Below are positions 1 through 6,281 of a stretch of 64,000 nt of DNA, one piece after another. The position numbers were made by a program, and so were the translations under genes. The stretch covers positions 1 through 64,000 of the forward strand of contig NZ_BAABJJ010000034.1 in assembly GCF_039543245.1 (NCBI RefSeq). The letters are read 5' to 3'. The notes beneath the pieces were generated by a model. The model did no database searches and was not told the DNA's origin. It saw only the letters and a program-made list of their open reading frames with translations. The DNA is from Algibacter_G agarivorans (GTDB lineage Bacteria; Bacteroidota; Bacteroidia; Flavobacteriales; Flavobacteriaceae). Within the stretch, counting starts at the first letter, position 1, and every line of letters begins with the position of its first letter.

Positions 1-215
1 CGGGGTTTGTTTATTCTAATTTACGAATTATATCGCTGATTTACAAGTATTTGTGTACATCTGAAAGTACCTGAAAAGTCAATTTTTAGTCTAAACGCCC
101 TATTGAGCGCAGTCGAAATACCTTGATTTATAAGGCATTAAAACTTCGACTGCGCTCAGTTGGACAAGTTCTAATTACTTTTTAGACGGCCTCCTTTTAG
201 TTAAATTACTTTATA
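1..215. other. Left-edge intergenic region with inverted repeat
   Basis: No gene can be assigned here. Open frames at the extreme left are too short (12 and 23 codons) to identify a neighbour's end. The notable content is an inverted pair of the 14-mer TTCGACTGCGCTCA at 104-117 and 145-158, which could fold into a 14-bp stem downstream of folD. There is no U-tract on either side, so I treat it as a dispersed repeat rather than a terminator. Confidence 0.5.
104..158. repeat. Inverted pair of TTCGACTGCGCTCA dispersed repeats
   Basis: TGAGCGCAGTCGAA at 104-117 is the exact reverse complement of TTCGACTGCGCTCA at 145-158. Further whole or variant copies occur at 3243-3256, 51303-51316 (one base different) and 51363-51375, always between genes. 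This marks a dispersed repeat family. Confidence 0.8.
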
Positions 216-1094
216 TTATTGTTGATGTCTTTCTCTGGCCAATAAAGTATTCTTGAGTAACATGGCAATGGTCATAGGGCCAACGCCACCAGGAACAGGC
301 GTTATATAGCTTGCTTTTTGGCTGACGCTTTCAAAATGAACATCGCCAGCAAGTCTGTATCCCGACTTTTTAGTAGCATCGGGAACACGAGTAATCCCTA
401 CATCAATTATAACAACATCTTCTTTAACCATATCTCCTGTTAAAAACTCTGAAATCCCTATGGCTGCCACTATAATATCGGCATGCTTTGTAATCTCCGT
501 TAAGTTTTTAGAACGACTATGAACAACAGTTACTGTAGCATCACCTGCTTTTCGTTTCTGGCTCATCAAAATACTCATAGGACGCCCAACAATATGGCTT
601 CTTCCCATAACCACTACATTTTTACCAGAAGTTTCTACTTGATATCTTTCTAATAATTCTAATATGCCATAAGGCGTTGCTGGTAAAAAGGTTGGCAAAT
701 CTAAAGCCATTTTTCCAACATTTGTAGGATGAAAACCATCTACGTCTTTATCTGGATTTACAGCCATTAATACCTTTTGCTCATCAATTTGTTCTGGTAA
801 GGGTAATTGCACTATAAAACCATCAATATCATCATTGGTATTTAAATCGTGAATCTTTTCTAGCAATTCTTCTTCAGACGTATATTCCGGTAAATCTATT
901 AGTGTAGAATTAAACCCAATACGCTGGCAAGCTTTTACTTTGGCATTAACATAGGTCATACTTGCTCCATCAGAGCCAACAAGAATAGCTGCAAGATGTG
1001 GTACTTTTTCGCCTTTAGAAACCATTGATTTTACATGTTCAGCGATTTCGTCTTTAATATCGTTACTTACTTTTTTACCGTCTAAAATGGTCAT
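216..1094 (-). CDS. folD: Bifunctional methylenetetrahydrofolate dehydrogenase / methenyltetrahydrofolate cyclohydrolase
   Basis: FolD interconverts 5,10-methylene-THF, 5,10-methenyl-THF and 10-formyl-THF in the cytoplasm, supplying one-carbon units for purines and formyl-Met. At 292 residues it has the usual family length. Visible signatures are YVNAKVKACQRIG (the catalytic Lys region, residues ~48-60), GFIVQLPLPEQ and the NPDKDVDGFHP segment (~92-123), the cofactor-binding VVVMGRSHIVGRPM (~161-174), and the C-terminal TPVPGGVGPMTIAML. The ATG at 1092-1094 is the natural start. It lies downstream of ffh and a four-helix-bundle gene on the same strand and may be cotranscribed with them. Confidence 0.97.
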   Translation of the reverse strand: MTILDGKKVSNDIKDEIAEHVKSMVSKGEKVPHLAAILVGSDGASMTYVNAKVKACQRIGFNSTLIDLPEYTSEEELLEKIHDLNTNDDIDGFIVQLPLPEQIDEQKVLMAVNPDKDVDGFHPTNVGKMALDLPTFLPATPYGILELLERYQVETSGKNVVVMGRSHIVGRPMSILMSQKRKAGDATVTVVHSRSKNLTEITKHADIIVAAIGISEFLTGDMVKEDVVIIDVGITRVPDATKKSGYRLAGDVHFESVSQKASYITPVPGGVGPMTIAMLLKNTLLARERHQQ

Positions 1095-1104
1095 TCTTAA
1101 AAAT

Positions 1105-1133
1105 AGTTTTCAGTCGCAGTCGCAGTCTCAGTT
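1105..1133. repeat. CAGTCGCAGTC-type repeat, left flank of the four-helix-bundle gene
   Basis: The segment consists of CAGTCGCAGTCGCAGTCTCAG-like units between AGTTT and GTT. Its first 16 bases match, in inverted orientation and with two mismatches, the segment 1555-1570 on the other side of the four-helix-bundle gene. The reverse complement also closely matches 63267-63294. Confidence 0.6.
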
Positions 1134-1163
1134 CTTACTCTGACGACTTACTCTTGCGCGTTA

Positions 1164-1538
1164 TTAGTTTTCGGTTTTAACTCCAAATTTTTCGGGGTTG
1201 TTAATCATATAGTTTATTAGTTTCCCAATCTCTTTTCCTTCTTCAGAAAATTTATAATAATCTTCAGTTGAAATATATTTACATGCTAACGCAAAATCCA
1301 ACCATATATTCGTCTCAGAATTTTCGCCATCAGCATCTGTAAGCTTACTTACGAAATGTTTAGGATATCTTCTTTTTCTATATGCTTCTGAAATATTAGC
1401 ACATACTGAACGCGAACTTCTTCTTATTTGGTCTGTTAAGGAATATGTTTCTTCTTTCGGAAAAGATTTAGATATATTAAAAATTACCATTGATAAATCA
1501 AATGCCTTTTTATATGCTAACAATTGTTTAAAATCCAT
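1164..1538 (-). CDS. Four-helix bundle protein (23S rRNA intervening-sequence family)
   Basis: This 124-residue protein belongs to the four-helix-bundle family first met as ORFs in 23S rRNA intervening sequences (the S23/IVP family). Typical features are an N-terminal MDFKQLLAYKKAFDLSM helix, the IRRSSRSVCANISEAYRKR segment (~38-56), and a C-terminal region rich in aromatic residues and helix. The molecular function of the family is not established. The gene sits between ffh and folD with about 70 bp downstream and 40 bp upstream, and imperfect inverted repeats (1105-1120 and 1555-1570) flank it. This looks like a small insertion between housekeeping genes. The ATG start is well supported by the family N-terminus. 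Confidence 0.85.
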   Translation of the reverse strand: MDFKQLLAYKKAFDLSMVIFNISKSFPKEETYSLTDQIRRSSRSVCANISEAYRKRRYPKHFVSKLTDADGENSETNIWLDFALACKYISTEDYYKFSEEGKEIGKLINYMINNPEKFGVKTEN

Positions 1539-1547
1539 ATTTGTTTT

Positions 1548-1570
1548 ACTGCAAACTGAGACTGTAAACT
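1548..1570. repeat. CAGTC-type repeat, right flank of the four-helix-bundle gene
   Basis: The segment carries ACTGAGACTGTAAACT at its right end. Read on the other strand it is AGTTTACAGTCTCAGT, matching 14 of 16 bases of the left-flank repeat at 1105-1120. The pair therefore brackets the gene as imperfect inverted repeats. Confidence 0.5.
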
Positions 1571-1577
1571 AAAAAAC

Positions 1578-2906
1578 TTACTTCATCCCCTTCATCATCT
1601 GCATCATCTTTTTACCGCCACCGCCTTGCATCATCTTCATCATTTTGCTCATTTGGTTAAATTGCTTCAAAAGCTGATTCACTTCTTGGACCGATGTTCC
1701 TGAACCATTGCCAATGCGCTTTTTTCTGCTTGCATTGATTATTGATGGATTCGTTCTTTCTTTTGGTGTCATTGAATGAATGATGGCTTCAATACCTTTA
1801 AAAGCATCATCATCAATATCTATATCTTTCATCATTTTTCCAGCACCAGGAATCATACCCATAAGGTCTTTCATATTCCCCATTTTCTTGATTTGCTGAA
1901 TTTGTTTTAAGAAATCATCAAACCCAAATTGGTTTTTTGCTATTTTTTTCTGAAGCTTTCTGGCTTCGACCTCATCAAATTGTTCTTGTGCTCTTTCTAC
2001 TAAAGACACCACATCTCCCATTCCCAGAATACGATCTGCCATACGAGACGGATAGAACACATCAATAGCTTCCATTTTCTCTCCCGTACCAATAAACTTA
2101 ATGGGTTTATCGACTACCGATTTAATAGAAATAGCGGCACCACCTCGAGTATCTCCATCTAATTTGGTTAGAACAACACCATCAAAATTTAAGATATCGT
2201 TAAATGCTTTTGCCGTATTTACAGCATCTTGCCCCGTCATAGCATCTACAACAAACAAGGTTTCTTGAGGCTGGATGGCTTTGTGAATGTTTGATATTTC
2301 GGTCATCATGGCTTCATCTACAGCTAAACGACCCGCTGTATCTATAATAACCACATTAAATCCGTTTGCTTTGGCATGGGCAACACCTGCTTGTGAAATG
2401 GCTACAGGATCGCTATTACCTCTATCGCTAAAAACCTCGACACCAATTTGCTCTCCCACAACATGTAATTGGTCTATTGCCGCTGGACGATACACATCAC
2501 AAGCAACTAATAAAGGTTTCTTTGATTTTTTGGTTTTAAGATAATTAGCCAGTTTTCCTGAAAACGTTGTTTTACCAGACCCCTGTAAACCAGACATTAA
2601 AATAACACTAGGTGCACCAGACAGATTAAGACCTTCAGCATCGCCACCCATGAGCTGGGTAAGTTCGTCCTTAACAATTTTAACCATTAACTGACCTGGC
2701 TGCAAAGTTGTTAATACGTTTTGTCCTAATGCTTTTTCTTTTACTCTACTTGTAAAATCCTTTGCTATTTTAAAGTTAACATCGGCATCTAGTAATGCAC
2801 GCCTAACTTCTTTTAAAGTTTCTGCTACATTAACTTCGGTAATGCTTCCATGTCCTTTAAGAACGTGTAAGGCTTTATCTAATTTATCGCTTAAATTATT
2901 AAACAT
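1578..2906 (-). CDS. ffh: Signal recognition particle protein Ffh (SRP54)
   Basis: Ffh is the GTPase of the signal recognition particle. It binds 4.5S RNA and signal sequences of nascent membrane proteins and delivers them to FtsY and SecYEG. The order is canonical: N domain (1-~85), G domain with P-loop GLQGSGKTTFSGKLA (~106-120), DVYRPAAIDQL (~137-147), DTAGR (~189-193) and TKLDGD (G4, ~247-252), then a Met-rich M domain (~300-442) ending in a MMKMMQGGGGKKMMQMMKG-like tail. At 442 residues it is full length. The 5' region carries a TAACTTTG -7 candidate and a CCCGATAGCTATCGGG palindrome. Confidence 0.98.
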   Translation of the reverse strand: MFNNLSDKLDKALHVLKGHGSITEVNVAETLKEVRRALLDADVNFKIAKDFTSRVKEKALGQNVLTTLQPGQLMVKIVKDELTQLMGGDAEGLNLSGAPSVILMSGLQGSGKTTFSGKLANYLKTKKSKKPLLVACDVYRPAAIDQLHVVGEQIGVEVFSDRGNSDPVAISQAGVAHAKANGFNVVIIDTAGRLAVDEAMMTEISNIHKAIQPQETLFVVDAMTGQDAVNTAKAFNDILNFDGVVLTKLDGDTRGGAAISIKSVVDKPIKFIGTGEKMEAIDVFYPSRMADRILGMGDVVSLVERAQEQFDEVEARKLQKKIAKNQFGFDDFLKQIQQIKKMGNMKDLMGMIPGAGKMMKDIDIDDDAFKGIEAIIHSMTPKERTNPSIINASRKKRIGNGSGTSVQEVNQLLKQFNQMSKMMKMMQGGGGKKMMQMMKGMK

Positions 2907-2932
2907 AGTTTTCTTGAGTATTCAGTAAGCAG

Positions 2933-2950
2933 TCCCGATAGCTATCGGGA
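2933..2950. repeat. TCCCGATA/TATCGGGA palindrome in the ffh 5' region
   Basis: Perfect 16-bp core palindrome CCCGATAGCTATCGGG (2934-2949), bounded by the direct repeat AGCAGT on each side (2928-2933 and 2950-2955). Related palindromes lie at 3204-3221, 6464-6479 and 52213-52230. By position it would be in the ffh leader transcript. Confidence 0.8.
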
Positions 2951-2981
2951 GCAGTCTGCTTTATGATTAAAAATGAAGTTG

Positions 2982-2989
2982 CAAAGTTA
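2982..2989 (-). promoter_or_regulatory. Candidate -7 element for ffh
   Basis: On the minus strand this reads TAACTTTG, a perfect match to the Bacteroidota -7 consensus TAnnTTTG, about 75 bp upstream of the ffh ATG. No TTG is present at the matching -33 position, so this is only a candidate. Confidence 0.4.
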
Positions 2990-3203
2990 ATGATTTGAAG
3001 TGTATTAATGAAGTTGGTTTTTATAAAAAAACGGTGGTATTATCAAAAGCACATGGACCGCTTGAACTCTGACCCAGATATTGTTTTTGGAGGATAAGTG
3101 CGCTAGAGATAGTAGTGGCATCCTTTTTTGTGCTTGAAAACAAATTTAAAATTAACTCAACATTAGATTTTAAAAAAAAAAGCACGATGAGATACTGAAA
3201 CAA

Positions 3204-3221
3204 TCCCGATAGTTATTGGGA
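3204..3221. repeat. Degenerate TCCCGATA palindrome
   Basis: The sequence TCCCGATAGTTATTGGGA still pairs through G-T wobbles and differs from the perfect 2933 copy by two C-to-T changes in the right arm. It belongs to the same dispersed palindrome family. Confidence 0.65.
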
Positions 3222-3242
3222 CAGCACAAGAAAGGTACTGCA

Positions 3243-3256
3243 CTTCGACTGCGCTC
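3243..3256. repeat. TTCGACTGCGCTCA dispersed repeat
   Basis: Exact copy of the 14-mer found as an inverted pair at 104-158, here single and intergenic. Confidence 0.75.
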
Positions 3257-3320
3257 AGGATAAACTCCAAGCCCGCCCCTTGTGGTAGTACCGTAAAAAC
3301 CAAAAATGAGTTTTGACAAT

Positions 3321-3356
3321 AAAAAAGCTGCCAAAATTTAATTTGACAGCCTTTTT
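3321..3356 (-). terminator. Terminator-like hairpin, distal copy
   Basis: On the minus strand the arms GCTGTCAAA and TTTGGCAGC pair with one internal mismatch. They are framed by A-rich sequence before and a CTTTTTTATT run after. It resembles the perfect terminator at 3443-3472 (shared AAGGCTGTC core), as if duplicated, and could act as a second stop for the lipoprotein transcript. Confidence 0.6.
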
Positions 3357-3442
3357 AAATCTTTGCAAATAAAACAACTAACAGAAAACCGACCCTGTGT
3401 TAAGGAGCAATAGCAGAAAACTCCAATTATTTATATATAAAA

Positions 3443-3472
3443 AAAGGCTGTCATTTGGGGACGACAGCCTTT
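3443..3472 (-). terminator. Rho-independent terminator of the lipoprotein gene
   Basis: A perfect 10-bp stem AAAGGCTGTC / GACAGCCTTT with a 10-nt loop. On the minus strand it is followed by a run of seven Ts, about 70 bp after the stop codon of the 3543-5303 gene. Confidence 0.85.
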
Positions 3473-3542
3473 GAAAAGGAAACTATACTTATTAATTAAC
3501 CTAACCAACCAAAAATACAAGTTTCTCTTTTAACCAAACATG

Positions 3543-5303
3543 TTACGCTTTCTTCTCAAGGACTAATATGCGTTCTATACCGCCGTTGGCATTTAAATCC
3601 TTCAATTCTATTCTATTTAGGGTAATTTCTTTAATTCTCCATCTGTGGTTTAACTCTCCAAAAGGTGCATTATTTCCGAAATACATCCCTAAAAACAATC
3701 CATTGTTCCTATACGCTAACCAAGATCCTGCAGTTACTCCATTATTGGGATCGGTAACTTTTATTCTTCCACTTTCTAAAAAGTTAAGGGTGTACATTTT
3801 AAAGTTTTCTGTAGGATCGACAACATGCACTAAACCATCATCGTATTTAGCAACTTCCCACTCACCATTAATAAGCACGGCATCAACATACGTTAAATCG
3901 TCATCTGCATTAGGACAGTGTCTTTCCAGTATCATTTTATTATTAGCATTTGCAAGTTTGATTAAACCTGGCTCTAGGAACGTAATTAACCATTCTAGTT
4001 TTAAATCTGGTCTGCCATCTAAAGTGATTTGCAAAATGAAACCTACATTTCTTACACCAATTTCATAAGTACCTTGTACTAACTCACCATTTATTCTAAG
4101 TTTAACAACATTATTTTCATAGAATTTAAGAGGCGTACCTATATAATCTTTTTCGTTATCGGCACCGTTAACACTTAAACGCGCTATTCTCCATAAACAT
4201 TCTTGTAAATAGTTTTCAATGCGTTCTTTGGTATAGTCGATGACTACATCGCAGTTTCTCTTTAAAATGATTTTGTTTCCACCTACTTCATAAACTTTAA
4301 TTTTACCATCTTCAATATCATACACAATCCATTCTAAAGTAAAATCGGCTAAGTTTTCAAAGGTCATTTTTAAAAGTGCACCCCTGTCCGTAACACGAGT
4401 ACTCCAAGAACCTGTTAACACATCGCCACCTCTAGCACGCATAACAACAATACCGCCTTCTTTAAAGTTTAAAGCATATTCATTATATTGATCTGATAGA
4501 CTAATATCATTTCTATGGAATTCATAAACTACCCAAGGACAGGCTACTAAATATTTATCTAAACGTTCTTTTGTAAAATCGTCATCACCATAATCATTAT
4601 CATCATCTTCATCACAAGCATCTTTAACTTCTTTAATAGTTCTTGCTAATTCTTGGTTGTTATTAACGTCAACAGTAGTTCCATCGGCATACTCAAGTGT
4701 AATAGGAAAATTAAGACTCGCAATGAATTCGTTGTTTCTAACACGCTTTAAAAAACGGTATAATTGTCTATCGTTTTCAATAGTTACAACATCAATAATT
4801 TGAAAGTCTGTATTGAATACTGAAAATGAAATTGGGTAATGAAAATCAATACATTCAATATCATCATCGTCTTCATTTTCCCCTCTACAATCTTTAATTA
4901 ACTCTTCTAGAGCATCACGATTTTCAATGACTATTTCATCGTGATTCGATAAAATAATAGTAATAGGAAAAACAATATCCAGGTTATCCTCATCATCTTC
5001 AAATTCGTTAAAAATGGCTTCAATAACTTTAAAATCTTCTCTAGAATCAATTCTAATTTCAAGACCATTTACCTCAACAGTAATAGGCAATTTAACAGCC
5101 GTGCAGCTTGCTTTGTCAATAATATTATCCGCAGATCCATCTAAACTAGATGTGGAAAGCATTAAACTTGTTAGCTCTGAAGCAGGAGCTAATGCTTCAC
5201 TTTCGTCAGGCTGAGTAATTTCAGTAACTTCATCCTGACAAGAAGTGAACATTAAAAAGGCAAAAAAAGGTAATAACAGTAGTGTTTTCATTTTAGTTCT
5301 CAT
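3543..5303 (-). CDS. Acidic repeat lipoprotein of unknown function
   Basis: A 586-residue protein with a lipoprotein signal peptide: a hydrophobic stretch ending FLMFTSC puts the lipid-anchored Cys at ~22. Translation may start at Met5 (5291) instead. The N-terminal half has four related ~30-residue units, at ~71-100, 111-139, 155-190 and 198-230. Each begins with a [L/F/Y]PI-[T/S] strand and ends in a D/N-led helix, and the units are separated by very acidic Asp/Glu linkers. The C-terminal half holds three ~105-residue modules (~245-355, 356-465, 475-586), two opening ER[L/I][D/E]xYLxxCxW, that look like lipocalin-type beta domains. It is divergent to the ECF sigma gene and so could be a surface target or sensor for that system; this is inference. 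I do not recognise a named family. Confidence 0.8.
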   Translation of the reverse strand: MRTKMKTLLLLPFFAFLMFTSCQDEVTEITQPDESEALAPASELTSLMLSTSSLDGSADNIIDKASCTAVKLPITVEVNGLEIRIDSREDFKVIEAIFNEFEDDEDNLDIVFPITIILSNHDEIVIENRDALEELIKDCRGENEDDDDIECIDFHYPISFSVFNTDFQIIDVVTIENDRQLYRFLKRVRNNEFIASLNFPITLEYADGTTVDVNNNQELARTIKEVKDACDEDDDNDYGDDDFTKERLDKYLVACPWVVYEFHRNDISLSDQYNEYALNFKEGGIVVMRARGGDVLTGSWSTRVTDRGALLKMTFENLADFTLEWIVYDIEDGKIKVYEVGGNKIILKRNCDVVIDYTKERIENYLQECLWRIARLSVNGADNEKDYIGTPLKFYENNVVKLRINGELVQGTYEIGVRNVGFILQITLDGRPDLKLEWLITFLEPGLIKLANANNKMILERHCPNADDDLTYVDAVLINGEWEVAKYDDGLVHVVDPTENFKMYTLNFLESGRIKVTDPNNGVTAGSWLAYRNNGLFLGMYFGNNAPFGELNHRWRIKEITLNRIELKDLNANGGIERILVLEKKA

Positions 5304-5323
5304 GATAATTGATTTTGGGTTAA

Positions 5324-5369
5324 GTACCAGTTATTAGTTGAGATTACTATAACAAAAAACAACTGGTAC
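5324..5369. promoter_or_regulatory. 9-bp inverted repeat in the lipoprotein/sigma divergent region
   Basis: GTACCAGTT at 5324-5332 and AACTGGTAC at 5361-5369 are exact inverted copies, 28 nt apart. They lie between the divergent lipoprotein and ECF sigma genes. This could be an operator or a leader hairpin; the function is not shown by sequence alone. Confidence 0.5.
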
Positions 5370-5411
5370 GACATAGCATTTTGATTATAAAACAAGATAA
5401 CTTTAAAAACT

Positions 5412-5466
5412 CCTACCCTAAAATTCTAAAAAAAACAAAAAAACTTAAATTCCAAATTCCAAAAAG
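5412..5466. repeat. Left copy of ~50-bp inverted repeat flanking the sigma gene
   Basis: The segment runs from CCTACCCT through AACTTAAATTCCAAATTCC. Its inverted counterpart is at 6191-6242. The two match at about four of five positions with a few single-base gaps, including a perfect ~17-base stretch around AACTTAAATTCCAAAT. Confidence 0.7.
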
Positions 5467-5497
5467 ACTTACTTTAGTCGCACAATCACCAATAACA

Positions 5498-6013
5498 ATG
5501 GGGAAACAATTACATAATAATATTTGCGAGGAACATATTTTTTCGTCCATATTTGATAAACATGCCAAAGATTTACACAACTTCTTATATTATAAGTTTG
5601 GCGATTTGCTAAATCCAAAAGATAAAGTGCAGGAAGCTTTTATTAAATTATGGCAGAATTGTGCTAAAATCTCTCCGGAGAAAGCAAAGAGTTTTGTTTT
5701 TACTACCGCCAATAATTTAATGCTGAATGAAGTGGCACACCAAAAGGTAGTTTTAAGGTATCAACAAACCAAGCTCAAAACATATACCAATGAGAATCCT
5801 GAATTTTTAATGCAGGAATCCGAGTATAATGATAAATTACAAAAAGCACTTTCCAATTTAACCGAAGCCCAACGAGAAGCTTTTATGATGAATCGGGTAG
5901 AAGGAAAACGGTTTAAAGAAATTGCAGAAACCTTAGGCATTTCCACAAAAGCGGTTGAGAAAAGGATTTATGGCGCTCTGAATAAACTGAGGAAGGATAT
6001 TAAGGAGTTGTAA
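5498..6013 (+). CDS. RNA polymerase ECF-type sigma factor
   Basis: A 171-residue sigma factor of the extracytoplasmic-function group. Region 2 is seen around IFDKHAKDLHNFLYYKFGD and AFIKLWQN (the core-binding and -10 recognition helices). Region 4 is LTEAQREAFMMNRVEGKRFKE followed by IAETLGISTKAVEKRIYGAL (helix-turn-helix). The ATG at 5498 (MGKQLHNN) is preferred; the frame continues 39 codons upstream only to a TTG, through repeat DNA. A FecR anti-sigma gene and an STN-type receptor follow, the classic cell-surface signalling order. The gene is bracketed by ~50-bp inverted repeats. It probably transcribes the downstream operon on receptor stimulation. Confidence 0.93.
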   Translation: MGKQLHNNICEEHIFSSIFDKHAKDLHNFLYYKFGDLLNPKDKVQEAFIKLWQNCAKISPEKAKSFVFTTANNLMLNEVAHQKVVLRYQQTKLKTYTNENPEFLMQESEYNDKLQKALSNLTEAQREAFMMNRVEGKRFKEIAETLGISTKAVEKRIYGALNKLRKDIKEL

Positions 6014-6281
6014 AAAAAAGGATGGAAGTCTGAAGACCGAAGTTTTGTTAGCAATTAATTTTGATTTTTGAACATTCTTATGAAAAATAATGAAGAAGAC
6101 TCATTAACGAGAAAAAAAATATATAAACTACAATAAACTCAAAATAGATTGAAAGACATAAAGTTTTTTCTCTGTGAATCTCAGCGTAACATTTTGGGAT
6201 TTGGAATTTAAGTTTTTTGATTTTTTCAATATAAGGGTAGGGAAAAACAAAAGTTAAATGTTATATAGTTGAATAAAGATT
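6014..6281. other. Spacer between sigma factor and FecR
   Basis: A 268-bp spacer without a gene. It contains the right copy of the inverted repeat (6191-6242) and otherwise AT-rich sequence with no terminator that I can recognise. Confidence 0.6.
6191..6242. repeat. Right copy of ~50-bp inverted repeat flanking the sigma gene
   Basis: The reverse complement starts CCTACCCT and contains AACTTAAATTCCAAAT, matching 5412-5466. Together the copies bracket the ECF sigma gene. Confidence 0.7.

Larger units (their letters stand above)
2956..3542. other. Gene-free region with repeats and terminators
   Basis: No convincing gene is present. The region holds the ffh promoter candidate, a degenerate TCCCGATA palindrome (3204-3221), one TTCGACTGCGCTCA repeat (3243-3256), and two terminator-like hairpins (3321-3356 and 3443-3472) downstream of the lipoprotein gene. 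A 60-codon minus-strand frame at 3021-3203 has no recognisable features and is not called. Confidence 0.6.

Noticed and set aside
3021..3203. 60-codon minus-strand frame between the ffh promoter and the terminators
   Set aside because: No recognisable domain, poor composition for a flavobacterial protein, and it runs through repeat DNA. It is likely chance openness.
5381..5497. N-terminal extension of the ECF sigma factor from an upstream TTG
   Set aside because: The extension is encoded by the repeat at 5412-5466, is Lys/Thr low-complexity and unlike sigma N-termini. The ATG at 5498 fits the family.
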